Source: JBAVQS01 sp049694275 (lineage in GTDB: Bacteria; Chloroflexota; Anaerolineae; UBA4142; SHND01). Taken from it: DNA of 33,863 nucleotides. The DNA lies in NCBI GenBank assembly GCA_049694275.1, contig JBAVQS010000061.1:1-33863 (forward strand). The letters run 5' to 3'. Positions 18,582 through 26,167 of the stretch are shown piece by piece. Numbering within the stretch: the stretch's first letter is position 1; each line of letters begins with the position of its first letter. The notes under the pieces are model-generated. The model saw only the letters and a list, made by a program, of their open reading frames with translations, did no database searches and was not told where the DNA came from. Position numbers and translations under genes: made by a program.

Positions 18582-21170
18582 CTACAACCAAATCATGTGC
18601 CTGAGATACTCGCGCAGGCTAAGATTTTGCATCGGCGCGAGATCGCGCTCCACCCGGCTCCGTTCCGCGCGCTGGGCATCGACCTGCTGTTGCGTTTTGG
18701 CGGCCCGAGTCTGCAAGTCCTGACGCTTGTCCTGGTTCTGATTAGGCAGTTCCTGCTGCCGCTTTTCGATATTCTGGCGCTCTTGCTGGAACCGCTCGTG
18801 CAAGCCCTCCATCCCCGTGCGGGTATCCTGTGCGGTGCGATTCTCCTGATAATCCATGTACCGCTGTTGCGCCTGGTATTTGAGCGTGATCCAGGAGAGC
18901 TGCTTGAGCGAGAGCGCCCGCGGCAGTTGGTTCTGCACGCGTTGCTCCAGTTCACGCCGCCAGGCCAGGATCTGCGTGGCCGTGCGAGCGCTGACGCCGG
19001 GCACCTGAACCTGGCCGCGCCCCGGCACATAGAAATAGACGAGCGGATTAGACGCCCCGCCGCCGGTCGAGACGACCTGCACATCGGCGACATGCGCCGC
19101 CGTCCGGATCCCGTGATCTTGCAAGCGCCGCCAGATCGGTTCATTCACCCCCGGGATGTTGCCGGATGCGATCGAGTGCTGGCCGAGCAATTCGGCCAGC
19201 GCTTGCCGGCGTACGTTCGCGAGCGCCTCGTTTTTCTCGTCCGCCTCGCTCTGTTTGAGCTTGAGCCGCCGCTGTTGCATGTCGGCCGACTCGGCCTTGC
19301 GCCGTTCCTGGAGGCGCATCTGCTCTTTAATCTCGTTCGCCACCAACTCATTCTGGCGCGAGGCCAGGTGCTCCGTCTCTTCCCGTTCCTTGGTGTTGAT
19401 CCGGTCCAGCTCGGACGTCAGCTTGTCCAAATTCCGCTCGGCGCGGTTGAGCTCGCGCTCAATGGCGCCCAGCCGGGAGCTCAACTCGGCCTTTTTGCGC
19501 GCTTCGGGCAGCAGCTCATAGTGGGCGACCAGGCCGAGCGCCGCAGTCAACGTTGTGACGCCGGCCAGCGCGCCGATGACGGGGAGAGAGAGCAGCGCGG
19601 CGCTGGTGGTAGCCGCCATGCCCAACAGGCCAAGACAGAGCACGCTCAGCGCGAGTAAGGTGTATTCAAAGCTGTACGCGCCGGGCCGCGCCCACGGCGC
19701 GGGCTGCGGGACGGGAAGCGGCGCGACCGGCGCACTGGCGGTCTGGGTCCGCACGCTCCGGCGGCGCGGGGGCGCCGGCCGGCTCACCGCGGGCGGTGTG
19801 GACGGGCCCGGCGCAGGCGCAGCAGATGGTGCAGGCGCAGCGGATGGTGCAGGCGTCGGAATCCAGGTAGTGGCCGGCGTTAAAGGCCCGGTGGTGGTGG
19901 ATACATTGGCGGCCGGCGCGGGGGTTGGTTGTGCGGTACCAGCCACAGGCGCGGGCGTCGGAAGCGGTGAATTCGCACTGGTCACAGCGGTTGCCGGGGC
20001 ATTCCCGGAACCATTGGCCACCGGCGCGGTGACCGGCAGGACCGACGCCGTTTGCGTCGGGATATGATCGACCAGCCAATCGGGCTTGCCGCCGGTATTG
20101 ACGAGCGGCGGGACCGGCGCGGCGGCCGGACTCGATGGGTCGGCGCTCGCCGCCGCGCCGGGCTTGCCACTGCCTGCACCGGCATTTTTGTTCCGCGCCT
20201 CCGGTTTGACCGTGGCCGCCGCGCCGTTTTTGGGCGCAGCCGTCTGTGGAATCGGTTGTACGGTCGCCTGTTTGGTTGTCTGGGTGGCCTGGGGTTGGAC
20301 CAGTGCGGGAATCTGTTTCAGGTCCGGGTTACGCAGGAAATAGAGAATCCATTGCGCCATCATCTGGACCGTCGGATCGCGGTGCTGGATAAGTCGCCGC
20401 AGCATGACCGACTGGTCCGGGTGCAGGTAATCTTCGCGACCAAGGAGCAGGTATTCGTTCCCTGCTGAAAAATGACTGCGCAGGTCCTGATCGACGGCGA
20501 ACGCGACGAGCGAGAGGTAAATGACCCATTCCGAAAAATGATCGAGGTACAGCCCAAAGTCCTGCGCGCTCCGCTTCGGGTGCTGATAGTTCGGCTGCCC
20601 CACTTCGTTGCTCTTCCACCCCTGGAGCGGCGGGACGTACATGCCGTCGTAATCGATCAGCTTGAGTTCACCGTTCACGACGAGGATGTTGCCATGCTGC
20701 AAATCGCCGTGCGCGATCGACGCATTCTGCATGTCATCCGACAGCCGGTGGAATTTCAGCGCGAGCTCGACCAGGGCCTGACCGTTGTTCAGGTTGCGCC
20801 CGATATAAGTATCCAGGCGCTCCCCGTCGATCCAATCCATTTTCAGAATCGGATACCACTGCCCGCGGATGCGAATTCCCTGCTTGAGATATTTGAACTC
20901 GACGATATAAGGGAGCTTTGCTTTTTGCAGGTAATCGCTGATCAGCGCATAGCGCCGCTCGATATCGGGGACATCGCGGAGGAAGCAGCGCACCGCGTGT
21001 TTCTGGCCTTTGTAATCGACGCGGTACACGCTGGCGAACGCCCCCGAGATGGGCTTGGGCAGTCCCCACCGGTCCGTCTGGGGAGCGCCCCACCTGAGCT
21101 CGGGGTCGCTAAAGCACGACTCGGGGTGCTGAATCGCTTCTTGATAATCGGCGGGATTCGGCCAGGTCAT
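18582..21170 (-). CDS. Membrane-anchored protein kinase-like protein with coiled coil and helix-hairpin-helix region (YegI-like)
   Basis: The N-terminal kinase fold spans about 25-290. The catalytic loop is HGDLQHGN (H154, D156, N161) and the metal-binding segment is LIDYDG (D173). The beta-3 strand reads HAVRCFL, so the usual Lys is Arg61. A Pro/Ala-rich linker (about 300-490) leads to two adjacent membrane helices (about 502-552), which place both ends in the cytoplasm. A long charged coiled coil follows (about 555-655), then a helix-hairpin-helix-like region (about 665-730, with IPGVNEPIWRRL and VPGVSARTATQI), then further Gln/Arg-rich helices. The gene starts 4 bp after the PP2C-like gene and follows a vWA gene, an arrangement known from yegI-yegK-yegL and TerY-P triads. 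It probably phosphorylates a partner in a stress or DNA-linked pathway (inference). Confidence 0.85.
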   Translation of the reverse strand: MTWPNPADYQEAIQHPESCFSDPELRWGAPQTDRWGLPKPISGAFASVYRVDYKGQKHAVRCFLRDVPDIERRYALISDYLQKAKLPYIVEFKYLKQGIRIRGQWYPILKMDWIDGERLDTYIGRNLNNGQALVELALKFHRLSDDMQNASIAHGDLQHGNILVVNGELKLIDYDGMYVPPLQGWKSNEVGQPNYQHPKRSAQDFGLYLDHFSEWVIYLSLVAFAVDQDLRSHFSAGNEYLLLGREDYLHPDQSVMLRRLIQHRDPTVQMMAQWILYFLRNPDLKQIPALVQPQATQTTKQATVQPIPQTAAPKNGAAATVKPEARNKNAGAGSGKPGAAASADPSSPAAAPVPPLVNTGGKPDWLVDHIPTQTASVLPVTAPVANGSGNAPATAVTSANSPLPTPAPVAGTAQPTPAPAANVSTTTGPLTPATTWIPTPAPSAAPAPSAAPAPGPSTPPAVSRPAPPRRRSVRTQTASAPVAPLPVPQPAPWARPGAYSFEYTLLALSVLCLGLLGMAATTSAALLSLPVIGALAGVTTLTAALGLVAHYELLPEARKKAELSSRLGAIERELNRAERNLDKLTSELDRINTKEREETEHLASRQNELVANEIKEQMRLQERRKAESADMQQRRLKLKQSEADEKNEALANVRRQALAELLGQHSIASGNIPGVNEPIWRRLQDHGIRTAAHVADVQVVSTGGGASNPLVYFYVPGRGQVQVPGVSARTATQILAWRRELEQRVQNQLPRALSLKQLSWITLKYQAQQRYMDYQENRTAQDTRTGMEGLHERFQQERQNIEKRQQELPNQNQDKRQDLQTRAAKTQQQVDAQRAERSRVERDLAPMQNLSLREYLRHMIWL

Positions 21171-21174
21171 AGGG

Positions 21175-21945
21175 TTACATTACTTGCAAACGCACGCAGG
21201 TCACATCGTCATTGCGGATCTGCCCGGTCTGGCGCAGTGTCGTGATCCATTCGCTCAGCGGCTGGGCCTGGCGCTCTGCCCCCATCTGATCCAGCGTGGA
21301 CCAGGGGGCGCGTTCCGCTTCCAGCTCGCGCATGGACCAGGCGGCGAGCGCGTCGGTCATCAAATAGAAACGATCTCCACTCGAAAAATTACCGCGCACC
21401 GATCGGAGATATTCTTGCACCCGGCCATTGCGCGCGGGGTTGCTCGAAAGGAGCACCGGCCGGTTATTGAACTCGCTCGACTGGCTAAATGGAAATTGCA
21501 GGATGGGCGCATCATCCCTGACCTGAAACAAACAACTATCGCCGAGCGCAATCGCCTCAAACGTTGCCTCTTGAAATGTGACGCCCAGCAGCGTCGAGAA
21601 CGCGCCGGCTTCAAGCCCCGGCTCTTCGTACCATTGAATCGGATGGCCTTCGGCGTTGCGGCGGCGAATGTAATCCTCCTTGAGCCGGGTCCAATCCCGG
21701 TAGGCATGCGCCAGCCACGGCGCAGCCGTGTCCATATCCTGCCAGTGGCGCTTGAATAGCTTGACCAACAGGTTTGCCCACTGCCCGCTCAGCATCCCTT
21801 CGGTCGCGCCGTCAGCCACGGCAAAGCGGAGGCATTCGCCCGCATGCACCGCGCCGGCGATGGGGAAGAAAGCGTCTTCGTATTCGGCTGCCGCGTTTCC
21901 ACCCTTTGGCAGCCAGAACGGGGTCAAAAGGATTCTGTTCATCAT
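21175..21945 (-). CDS. PP2C-like protein phosphatase (YegK-like)
   Basis: This 256-residue protein phosphatase fold of the PPM family carries the expected metal-site acids: E23-D24 (EYEDAF), D45 (AVADGAT), a TDA segment (LMTDALAAW) in place of SDG, and a C-terminal NDDVT (D246/D247). GDSCLFQV matches the family's GDSR strand. I chose the MM start at 21945 because the conserved fold begins at once with LTPFWLPKGGNAAAEYED. The open frame upstream overlaps the vWA gene and is not protein-like. No Shine-Dalgarno sequence is visible; a 10-bp hairpin lies just upstream. It probably reverses phosphorylation by the kinase encoded next. Confidence 0.85.
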   Translation of the reverse strand: MMNRILLTPFWLPKGGNAAAEYEDAFFPIAGAVHAGECLRFAVADGATEGMLSGQWANLLVKLFKRHWQDMDTAAPWLAHAYRDWTRLKEDYIRRRNAEGHPIQWYEEPGLEAGAFSTLLGVTFQEATFEAIALGDSCLFQVRDDAPILQFPFSQSSEFNNRPVLLSSNPARNGRVQEYLRSVRGNFSSGDRFYLMTDALAAWSMRELEAERAPWSTLDQMGAERQAQPLSEWITTLRQTGQIRNDDVTCVRLQVM

Positions 21946-21958
21946 ACGGTCTACACAA

Positions 21959-21998
21959 GGACAAGTGGCAGCGCCCGCAAGGGACGTGCCACTTGTTC
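21959..21998 (-). other. Intergenic hairpin between vWA and PP2C-like genes
   Basis: A perfect 10-bp stem (21961-21970 with 21987-21996) encloses a 16-nt loop that can itself form CCC/GGG pairs. There is no T-run on the minus-strand exit side, so it could be an RNA-processing or stability element or a weak attenuator rather than a full terminator. Confidence 0.5.
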
Positions 21999-22024
21999 CA
22001 CTGTCGAGACGGCAGGACAAGCCC

Positions 22025-22861
22025 CTAGCGCAGGTTGCTCGGGCGGGTCCCAATGTCCAGCGCCTGGATAACGAGCGTGAGGTCGCCGTTAAAGACAAAC
22101 CCCTTGGACCCAGGCTGGATGCTGAATCCTTGCTCCTTGGCCACATTTTGCATGAACGGCGTCAGTTCGCTGGCCGTGTTAAACAGTAACTGGGCGTACT
22201 GATCCGGCAGGCCTTCGGCCGAAATGGGGAACGGCACGGGCTGGCTCATCTTATCCGAAATATGCAGATTGAACAACAGCACATTCCCATCGTCCGAGGA
22301 GAGATGGGTGACCAGGCGCATCGCCTCGGTCGGGTCCCCATCGGTCGATTCGCCGTCGGAAATGTGAATCACGACAGGCGGAAAACAGTGCGGGTGATCG
22401 GCGATAAATTTGGTCAGGATCGTATTCGCCTGGGTGAACGCGTCGCGCATGGGCGTTCCCTTGTTCGCCACCGGGTCGAACCAGATGGGGAACTTTACTT
22501 TTTGCTCGACGAGGCCGCCCGCGCCGTCGTCCACCTTTTTCGTTCGCTCTTCGATGCGCACCGGATTGTCGGCGACCTGGCTAATCGGGGCCATCTCTTT
22601 GCCGGCCAGCGCGCCGCCGAATGCGGGGCCGACCTTTTCGCCGTATCCGATCACGCCGACATAGTAGTAATCGCGCACCCCTTCGGCCTTGGCGCATTTA
22701 ATCACAAGGTTTTGCAGCAGGCGGTTGATCGCATCTGCAACGCCGTCGGCCTTGCGCTTGCCCGGGTCCGCCGGGAAGGGATCGGCCATCGAGCCGGATT
22801 GGTCGATCATGAACAAGAAACAGGATGGATTCGCCCGGCTGATTTCGGCAGAATAGGACAT
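22025..22861 (-). CDS. von Willebrand factor A protein (TerY / YegL-like)
   Basis: This 278-residue vWA protein has an intact MIDAS metal site: D20-x-S22-x-S24 (DQSGSM), T136 (KGTPMRD) and D169 (HISDGESTDGD). There is no signal peptide, so it is cytoplasmic. Its closest match by pattern is the TerY/YegL group, whose genes sit next to a PP2C phosphatase and a kinase, exactly as here. In such triads the vWA protein is thought to be a scaffold or substrate whose metal-dependent binding is governed by phosphorylation. The start at 22861 has GGAGG 7 nt upstream and a TGCTATAAT extended -10 beyond it. It is the first gene of the vWA, PP2C, kinase operon. Confidence 0.9.
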   Translation of the reverse strand: MSYSAEISRANPSCFLFMIDQSGSMADPFPADPGKRKADGVADAINRLLQNLVIKCAKAEGVRDYYYVGVIGYGEKVGPAFGGALAGKEMAPISQVADNPVRIEERTKKVDDGAGGLVEQKVKFPIWFDPVANKGTPMRDAFTQANTILTKFIADHPHCFPPVVIHISDGESTDGDPTEAMRLVTHLSSDDGNVLLFNLHISDKMSQPVPFPISAEGLPDQYAQLLFNTASELTPFMQNVAKEQGFSIQPGSKGFVFNGDLTLVIQALDIGTRPSNLR

Positions 22862-22884
22862 GTTACGCCTCCAATTCTATCTTC

Positions 22885-22893
22885 ATTATAGCA
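22885..22893 (-). promoter_or_regulatory. Extended -10 promoter of the vWA-PP2C-kinase operon
   Basis: The minus strand reads TGCTATAAT, a perfect -10 with extended TGn. No good -35 is visible. The leader of about 17 nt contains GGAGG. Confidence 0.65.
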
Positions 22894-22914
22894 CACGAAC
22901 TTGTTGCTCTCTGG

Positions 22915-23133
22915 CTATCTACGTAAAACCCCCGCTACCGGTTACACCGGCGCTCTGTTTCATCCAATCCGCGTTGGGGACAGGGCCGAGTGCGCCGTAC
23001 CGGATAGGAGCAGGTAAATCCCATTGACGTGCGCTATCATAACACTGGACCGGCGGCGCAGCCTGACATCTCCCGGACATACTACTGACAGTTTGCCGAG
23101 GGCTCGCAGAGCTGCGCCGGCGTTGGAAACATG
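22915..23133. other. Intergenic stretch with no recognised gene
   Basis: This is part of the 321-bp gap between the vWA gene and the TIG membrane protein. Apart from the terminator at its right end and the vWA promoter at its left, I see only a TGTTATGAT extended -10-like string on the minus strand (23036-23044) and no convincing ORF or RNA. Confidence 0.4.
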
Positions 23134-23162
23134 AAAAAGCGGAGAGGACACTCCCTCCCCGC
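23134..23162 (-). terminator. Intrinsic terminator of the TIG membrane protein gene
   Basis: Read on the minus strand, a GC-rich 9-bp stem with one mismatch (23154-23162 with 23139-23147) is followed directly by TTTTTC. It lies about 20 bp after the stop codon. Confidence 0.8.
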
Positions 23163-23182
23163 CTTCCGAACTATGCCCATCC

Positions 23183-24091
23183 TCAGGCCGTGATGGTAAA
23201 CGCTTTGGCCTGCGAATATTCGCCAACGTCCGTCGCCACGACAACATCCCATTTCTCGCCGCCCGCCGTCTCGCCTTGCGGCAGATTGAGCTTGAGATTG
23301 CAGCGGATGCGCGTGGCCGCGGTCGTTATATCGGTCGCCTGAATCTTGCTTGCGCCGCGCTGTAACCGGACCGCGCACGCGCTATCGAGATTGACTCCGC
23401 GAATCGTGAAGGGGTCGATCTGTTGTCCCACCTTGCCATTGTCCGGGCTGACGGTCAGAATTTCGGCCGCCTCACCCGTCGTTTCCTGGGTGACCTTGCT
23501 GGCCGCCTTGACCGCGCTCGTGCCGAAATAGAACCCGGAAACGGCCACGACGAGTGTGGCAATCGTCGTGAGCAACTGTTGCGCCAGGCGCGTGCTATCT
23601 TCGGGCACATCGCGCCGGAGGGTGACATCATACGAGTCCGCAATGACCGTCCCTGAAATCGTCGTGCTGGACTGGACATCATAGACGCGCGCGCCGAGCG
23701 TCGAAACGTCGGCGAGGCTCAAGCCCTTGAGCGCCGTGCTGGTCGGAGTGCCGGCCACGCTGCGGAACAGATAGACGCCGAGGAGCACGAACATGACGAT
23801 CAGGATGAGCGCGATCAGCGCTCGCACGCTCCCTTCAGGAAGCCCCAGCGCCTGCTGCCGGTCGTTGAGGCCCAGCCGGGAGAATGCGGTCGTCATGATA
23901 AAGAGCAGGAGAAGCAGCACGCTGACCGCAACGATCATGTTGAGGACGATGCTGTTCTCCGCGCCCGAGGTGAGACCGTAGGTGCGGGTAACGATATTGT
24001 TGATGCCCAGGCCGACGACGACGACGATAATCGTCAATCCTGCCAGGACGATCAACCAGCCCACTGACAGCTGGCTCTCTTTGAGTTTCAT
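23183..24091 (-). CDS. Membrane protein with C-terminal IPT/TIG-like domain
   Basis: This 302-residue protein has four hydrophobic helices: about 8-30, 48-70, 85-108 and 165-185. The third follows the segment LPEGSVRALIALIL, which I have seen in other uncharacterised membrane proteins. The C-terminal part (about 215-302) resembles an IPT/TIG immunoglobulin-like domain: it begins ILTVSPDNGKVGQQIDPFTIRG and ends with AKAFTITA. I chose ATG 24091 because GGAGG lies upstream on the minus strand; the frame continues 35 codons further but crosses the promoter. It has its own promoter and terminator, so it is a separate unit from the vWA operon although it is on the same strand. It could be a membrane partner of that system; this rests on proximity only. 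Confidence 0.82.
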   Translation of the reverse strand: MKLKESQLSVGWLIVLAGLTIIVVVVGLGINNIVTRTYGLTSGAENSIVLNMIVAVSVLLLLLFIMTTAFSRLGLNDRQQALGLPEGSVRALIALILIVMFVLLGVYLFRSVAGTPTSTALKGLSLADVSTLGARVYDVQSSTTISGTVIADSYDVTLRRDVPEDSTRLAQQLLTTIATLVVAVSGFYFGTSAVKAASKVTQETTGEAAEILTVSPDNGKVGQQIDPFTIRGVNLDSACAVRLQRGASKIQATDITTAATRIRCNLKLNLPQGETAGGEKWDVVVATDVGEYSQAKAFTITA

Positions 24092-24154
24092 AGTTCGCCT
24101 CCATGAAAGAATGCTGGCATTCAAACGGGCCGCCGGTCGCAACCGACCTTTACC

Positions 24155-24183
24155 ATTATCCCATCTTTTTGCCCGCGCGTCCA
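24155..24183 (-). promoter_or_regulatory. Promoter of the TIG membrane protein gene
   Basis: Minus strand: -35 TGGACG (24178-24183), 17-bp spacer, extended -10 TGGGATAAT with the hexamer at 24155-24160. Confidence 0.6.
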
Positions 24184-24190
24184 GAGTAAA

Positions 24191-24219
24191 TTGCACAAAA
24201 AGTAAAAGGCTGGCATAAT
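24191..24219 (+). promoter_or_regulatory. Promoter of the CDGSH protein gene
   Basis: -35 TTGCAC (24191-24196), 17-bp spacer, -10 CATAAT (24214-24219) preceded by TGG. Its -35 lies only 7 bp from the -35 of the divergent promoter. Confidence 0.65.
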
Positions 24220-24275
24220 TGTTGGCATTGCAGCCGTTCCTAGAAATTCATTGATACCGGAGGTCACACGTCCCC

Positions 24276-25001
24276 ATGGGCAAGAACGATGACTCGAAAA
24301 CAGAGAAAAAGATCGTCGTCGAATCGAACGGCCCCTATACCGTTCATGGCGATATTCCGCTCGTCCGCAAGGAACCGATCGTTTCAGAATATGGCGAACC
24401 GCTGACGTGGAAAAAGGGCGAGACCCTTGAATCCAAAGGGCCCTATCAACTGTGCCGCTGCGGGCATTCAAAAAATAAACCGTTCTGCGATTCCACGCAC
24501 GAGACGATAGCCTTCGACGGGACGGAGACGGCCGATACAAATGCCACCGCCGAGCGACAGGAGGTCAAAGCCGGCAAGGGGATTGTTATCAAGCGCGATC
24601 ATTCCCTGTGCATAGAAGCGGGCTTTTGCGGCAACCGCGTGACGAATGTGACCCAGATGGTGGGCAAGAGCCAGGATACCCAGGTGCGCGCCCAGATGAT
24701 TGCCATGATGGAGCGCTGCCCGTCCGGTTCCTGGAGCTATAGCCTCGATCCGAAGGGGGCCAACATCGAGCCTGACCTGCCGCAGGAGATCGCGGTGGTG
24801 ACTGAAATCGATGATGACGGCCCGATTATGGGACCGCTGTGGGTCATGGGCGGAATTCGCATCGAGCGGGCGGACGGCAAGCCCTTTGAAACGCGCAACC
24901 GCGTCACGCTCTGCCGCTGCGGCTTATCGGAGACCAAGCCGTTGTGTGATGGCTCACACCGCGAGCGAGCGAAAGAGATTGCCGAGTGGAGTAAGGAATA
25001 A
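24276..25001 (+). CDS. CDGSH iron-sulfur protein with two CDGSH motifs and a central ferredoxin-like segment
   Basis: This 241-residue soluble protein carries two complete CDGSH-type [2Fe-2S] ligand sets: C60, C62, C71, H75 (CRCGHSKNKPFCDSTH) and C213, C215, C224, H228 (CRCGLSETKPLCDGSH). The first has Ser in place of the motif Gly. Between them, a segment with C112, C118 and a later CPSGSW matches the divergent mono-cluster ferredoxin domain (Fer4_19 type). It may therefore hold up to three clusters and act in electron transfer or redox sensing. GGAGG lies upstream of the ATG at a long spacing of 12 nt. It is transcribed alone, divergent from the TIG membrane protein, and closed by a hairpin. 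Confidence 0.9.
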   Translation: MGKNDDSKTEKKIVVESNGPYTVHGDIPLVRKEPIVSEYGEPLTWKKGETLESKGPYQLCRCGHSKNKPFCDSTHETIAFDGTETADTNATAERQEVKAGKGIVIKRDHSLCIEAGFCGNRVTNVTQMVGKSQDTQVRAQMIAMMERCPSGSWSYSLDPKGANIEPDLPQEIAVVTEIDDDGPIMGPLWVMGGIRIERADGKPFETRNRVTLCRCGLSETKPLCDGSHRERAKEIAEWSKE

Positions 25002-25022
25002 CACAAGCCAAAAGCTCTGAAC

Positions 25023-25057
25023 ACAAGAGACCAGCCGAAGAAGGGCTGGTCTCTTGT
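25023..25057. terminator. Strong hairpin between convergent genes
   Basis: A perfect 14-bp stem (25023-25036 with 25044-25057) has a 7-nt loop. It lies 21 bp after the CDGSH stop and 24 bp before the DUF4037 stop. T-runs are poor on both sides, so stability rather than a U-tract would drive termination. Confidence 0.65.
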
Positions 25058-25081
25058 ATGCTGACGCAACGCGAATTCGGT

Positions 25082-26167
25082 CTAGCGCCACAACCCCTTG
25101 AGCCGATTGCTCAACGCGGCGTTGGACCGGAGGTCGGTCGAATCGGAGAACTGGTCGATCGAGCCGGTGAGCGGCAGCGCGGCGACCGCCGGGTCGTCAA
25201 TCGCCTGTCGCAGCGCCTCGGCAAAGGCATCTCCGTTAATGACCCGGTAGGGGCGCGTATAAAAGGGCGCGACGTGCGCGTCGAGCGGTGGGGTGAGCGC
25301 GAGCGCATTGTGCCAGGCGGCGACGAACTCAAAGGCGTGTGACAGGTGTGCCTCGCGTTCCCGCCATGCGGAGGACAACAACGCCTGGCGGAGAAACGGG
25401 CTGAGCTCCTTCGCGGCCTCAGTCTCTGCGAACGCCCGGCCAAACCATTTGGGGTAAGGGGGATAGCGCCGCTCCATCAAGAAACACAGGCGCATCAGCG
25501 CGTGCACCAGGCGCGCGGCGATGAGCTGCGCGCCGAGCTCGTCCCCCGCGTAACCGGCGCGCCCCACCAGGTGTTCTTCCTGAGCGATCTTGTGCCATTC
25601 GGCGGCGAGGAGATAGAGCCAGATATTGCGTGGATAGTACGCCAGCTTGCTGCGAACGCGCGTCAGCTCGCCGAGCGTGTCGGCAAACACGCGCCCGGCG
25701 GTCACCGTCAATAGCTTTTGCTCCGATAGAGCAAGCCAGTCGGCGGGCTGGAGCTCCTGGAGCGGGTTGACGCCGAGATACCAATCCAGAAACGAACGCA
25801 GCGGCTCGATATGAATCAGGTGATTCACCGGACCGCTTTCGACATCTACGGCGAGCCGGACGCCGACCGAATCCGGCGGGCCATAATGTGTTGAATAGCC
25901 CCGAAAGCGCGTGGGAAGGTGAGCGCTAAGGATCGTGGCGATGTCGGCGGCGCACGGCGAATCCTGCTCCGAGAGTAAAAGAAGAAACCGCGGGCCCCAG
26001 TGGTGGTCCCTCGATTGTACGTCGTCGTACCCCAGCACCTCCGAGCCCCAGCCAATTAGCGCGGCGGCATAGCTCAGCCCGGGATAATATTGTTCGAGGA
26101 TGGGCCGCGCGGCTTGACTGTAAAACAGCTCGGCGAGTGTCAGCCCGGGAATAAATTCCGGCGTCAT
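25082..26167 (-). CDS. DUF4037-domain protein (nucleotidyltransferase-like)
   Basis: This 361-residue cytoplasmic protein carries the DUF4037 hallmark near residues 38-60: GWGSEVLGYDD followed by SRDHHWGPR. This looks like the G-S plus acidic pattern of nucleotidyltransferase-fold proteins. The rest is helical, with conserved-looking stretches such as YYPRNIWLYLLAAEWHKIAQ and YPPYPKWFGRAF. The start overlaps the stop of the cyclase gene as ATGA, so the two are translationally coupled. No function is established for the family as far as I know. Its position as third gene after a histidine kinase and a cyclase suggests a role in, or control by, nucleotide signalling (inference). Confidence 0.85.
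   Translation of the reverse strand: MTPEFIPGLTLAELFYSQAARPILEQYYPGLSYAAALIGWGSEVLGYDDVQSRDHHWGPRFLLLLSEQDSPCAADIATILSAHLPTRFRGYSTHYGPPDSVGVRLAVDVESGPVNHLIHIEPLRSFLDWYLGVNPLQELQPADWLALSEQKLLTVTAGRVFADTLGELTRVRSKLAYYPRNIWLYLLAAEWHKIAQEEHLVGRAGYAGDELGAQLIAARLVHALMRLCFLMERRYPPYPKWFGRAFAETEAAKELSPFLRQALLSSAWREREAHLSHAFEFVAAWHNALALTPPLDAHVAPFYTRPYRVINGDAFAEALRQAIDDPAVAALPLTGSIDQFSDSTDLRSNAALSNRLKGLWR

Noticed and set aside
21946..22146. N-terminal extension of the PP2C-like protein
   Set aside because: It overlaps the vWA gene and crosses the intergenic hairpin; the sequence is unlike a protein N-terminus.
22960..23247. 95-residue minus-strand frame in the gap after the TIG membrane gene
   Set aside because: It overlaps the terminator and the 3' end of the TIG gene and has no ribosome binding site or recognisable composition.
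22862..24275. Mobile element or phage boundary around the triad
   Set aside because: No transposase, integrase, tRNA or flanking direct repeats were seen; base composition looks similar on both sides.
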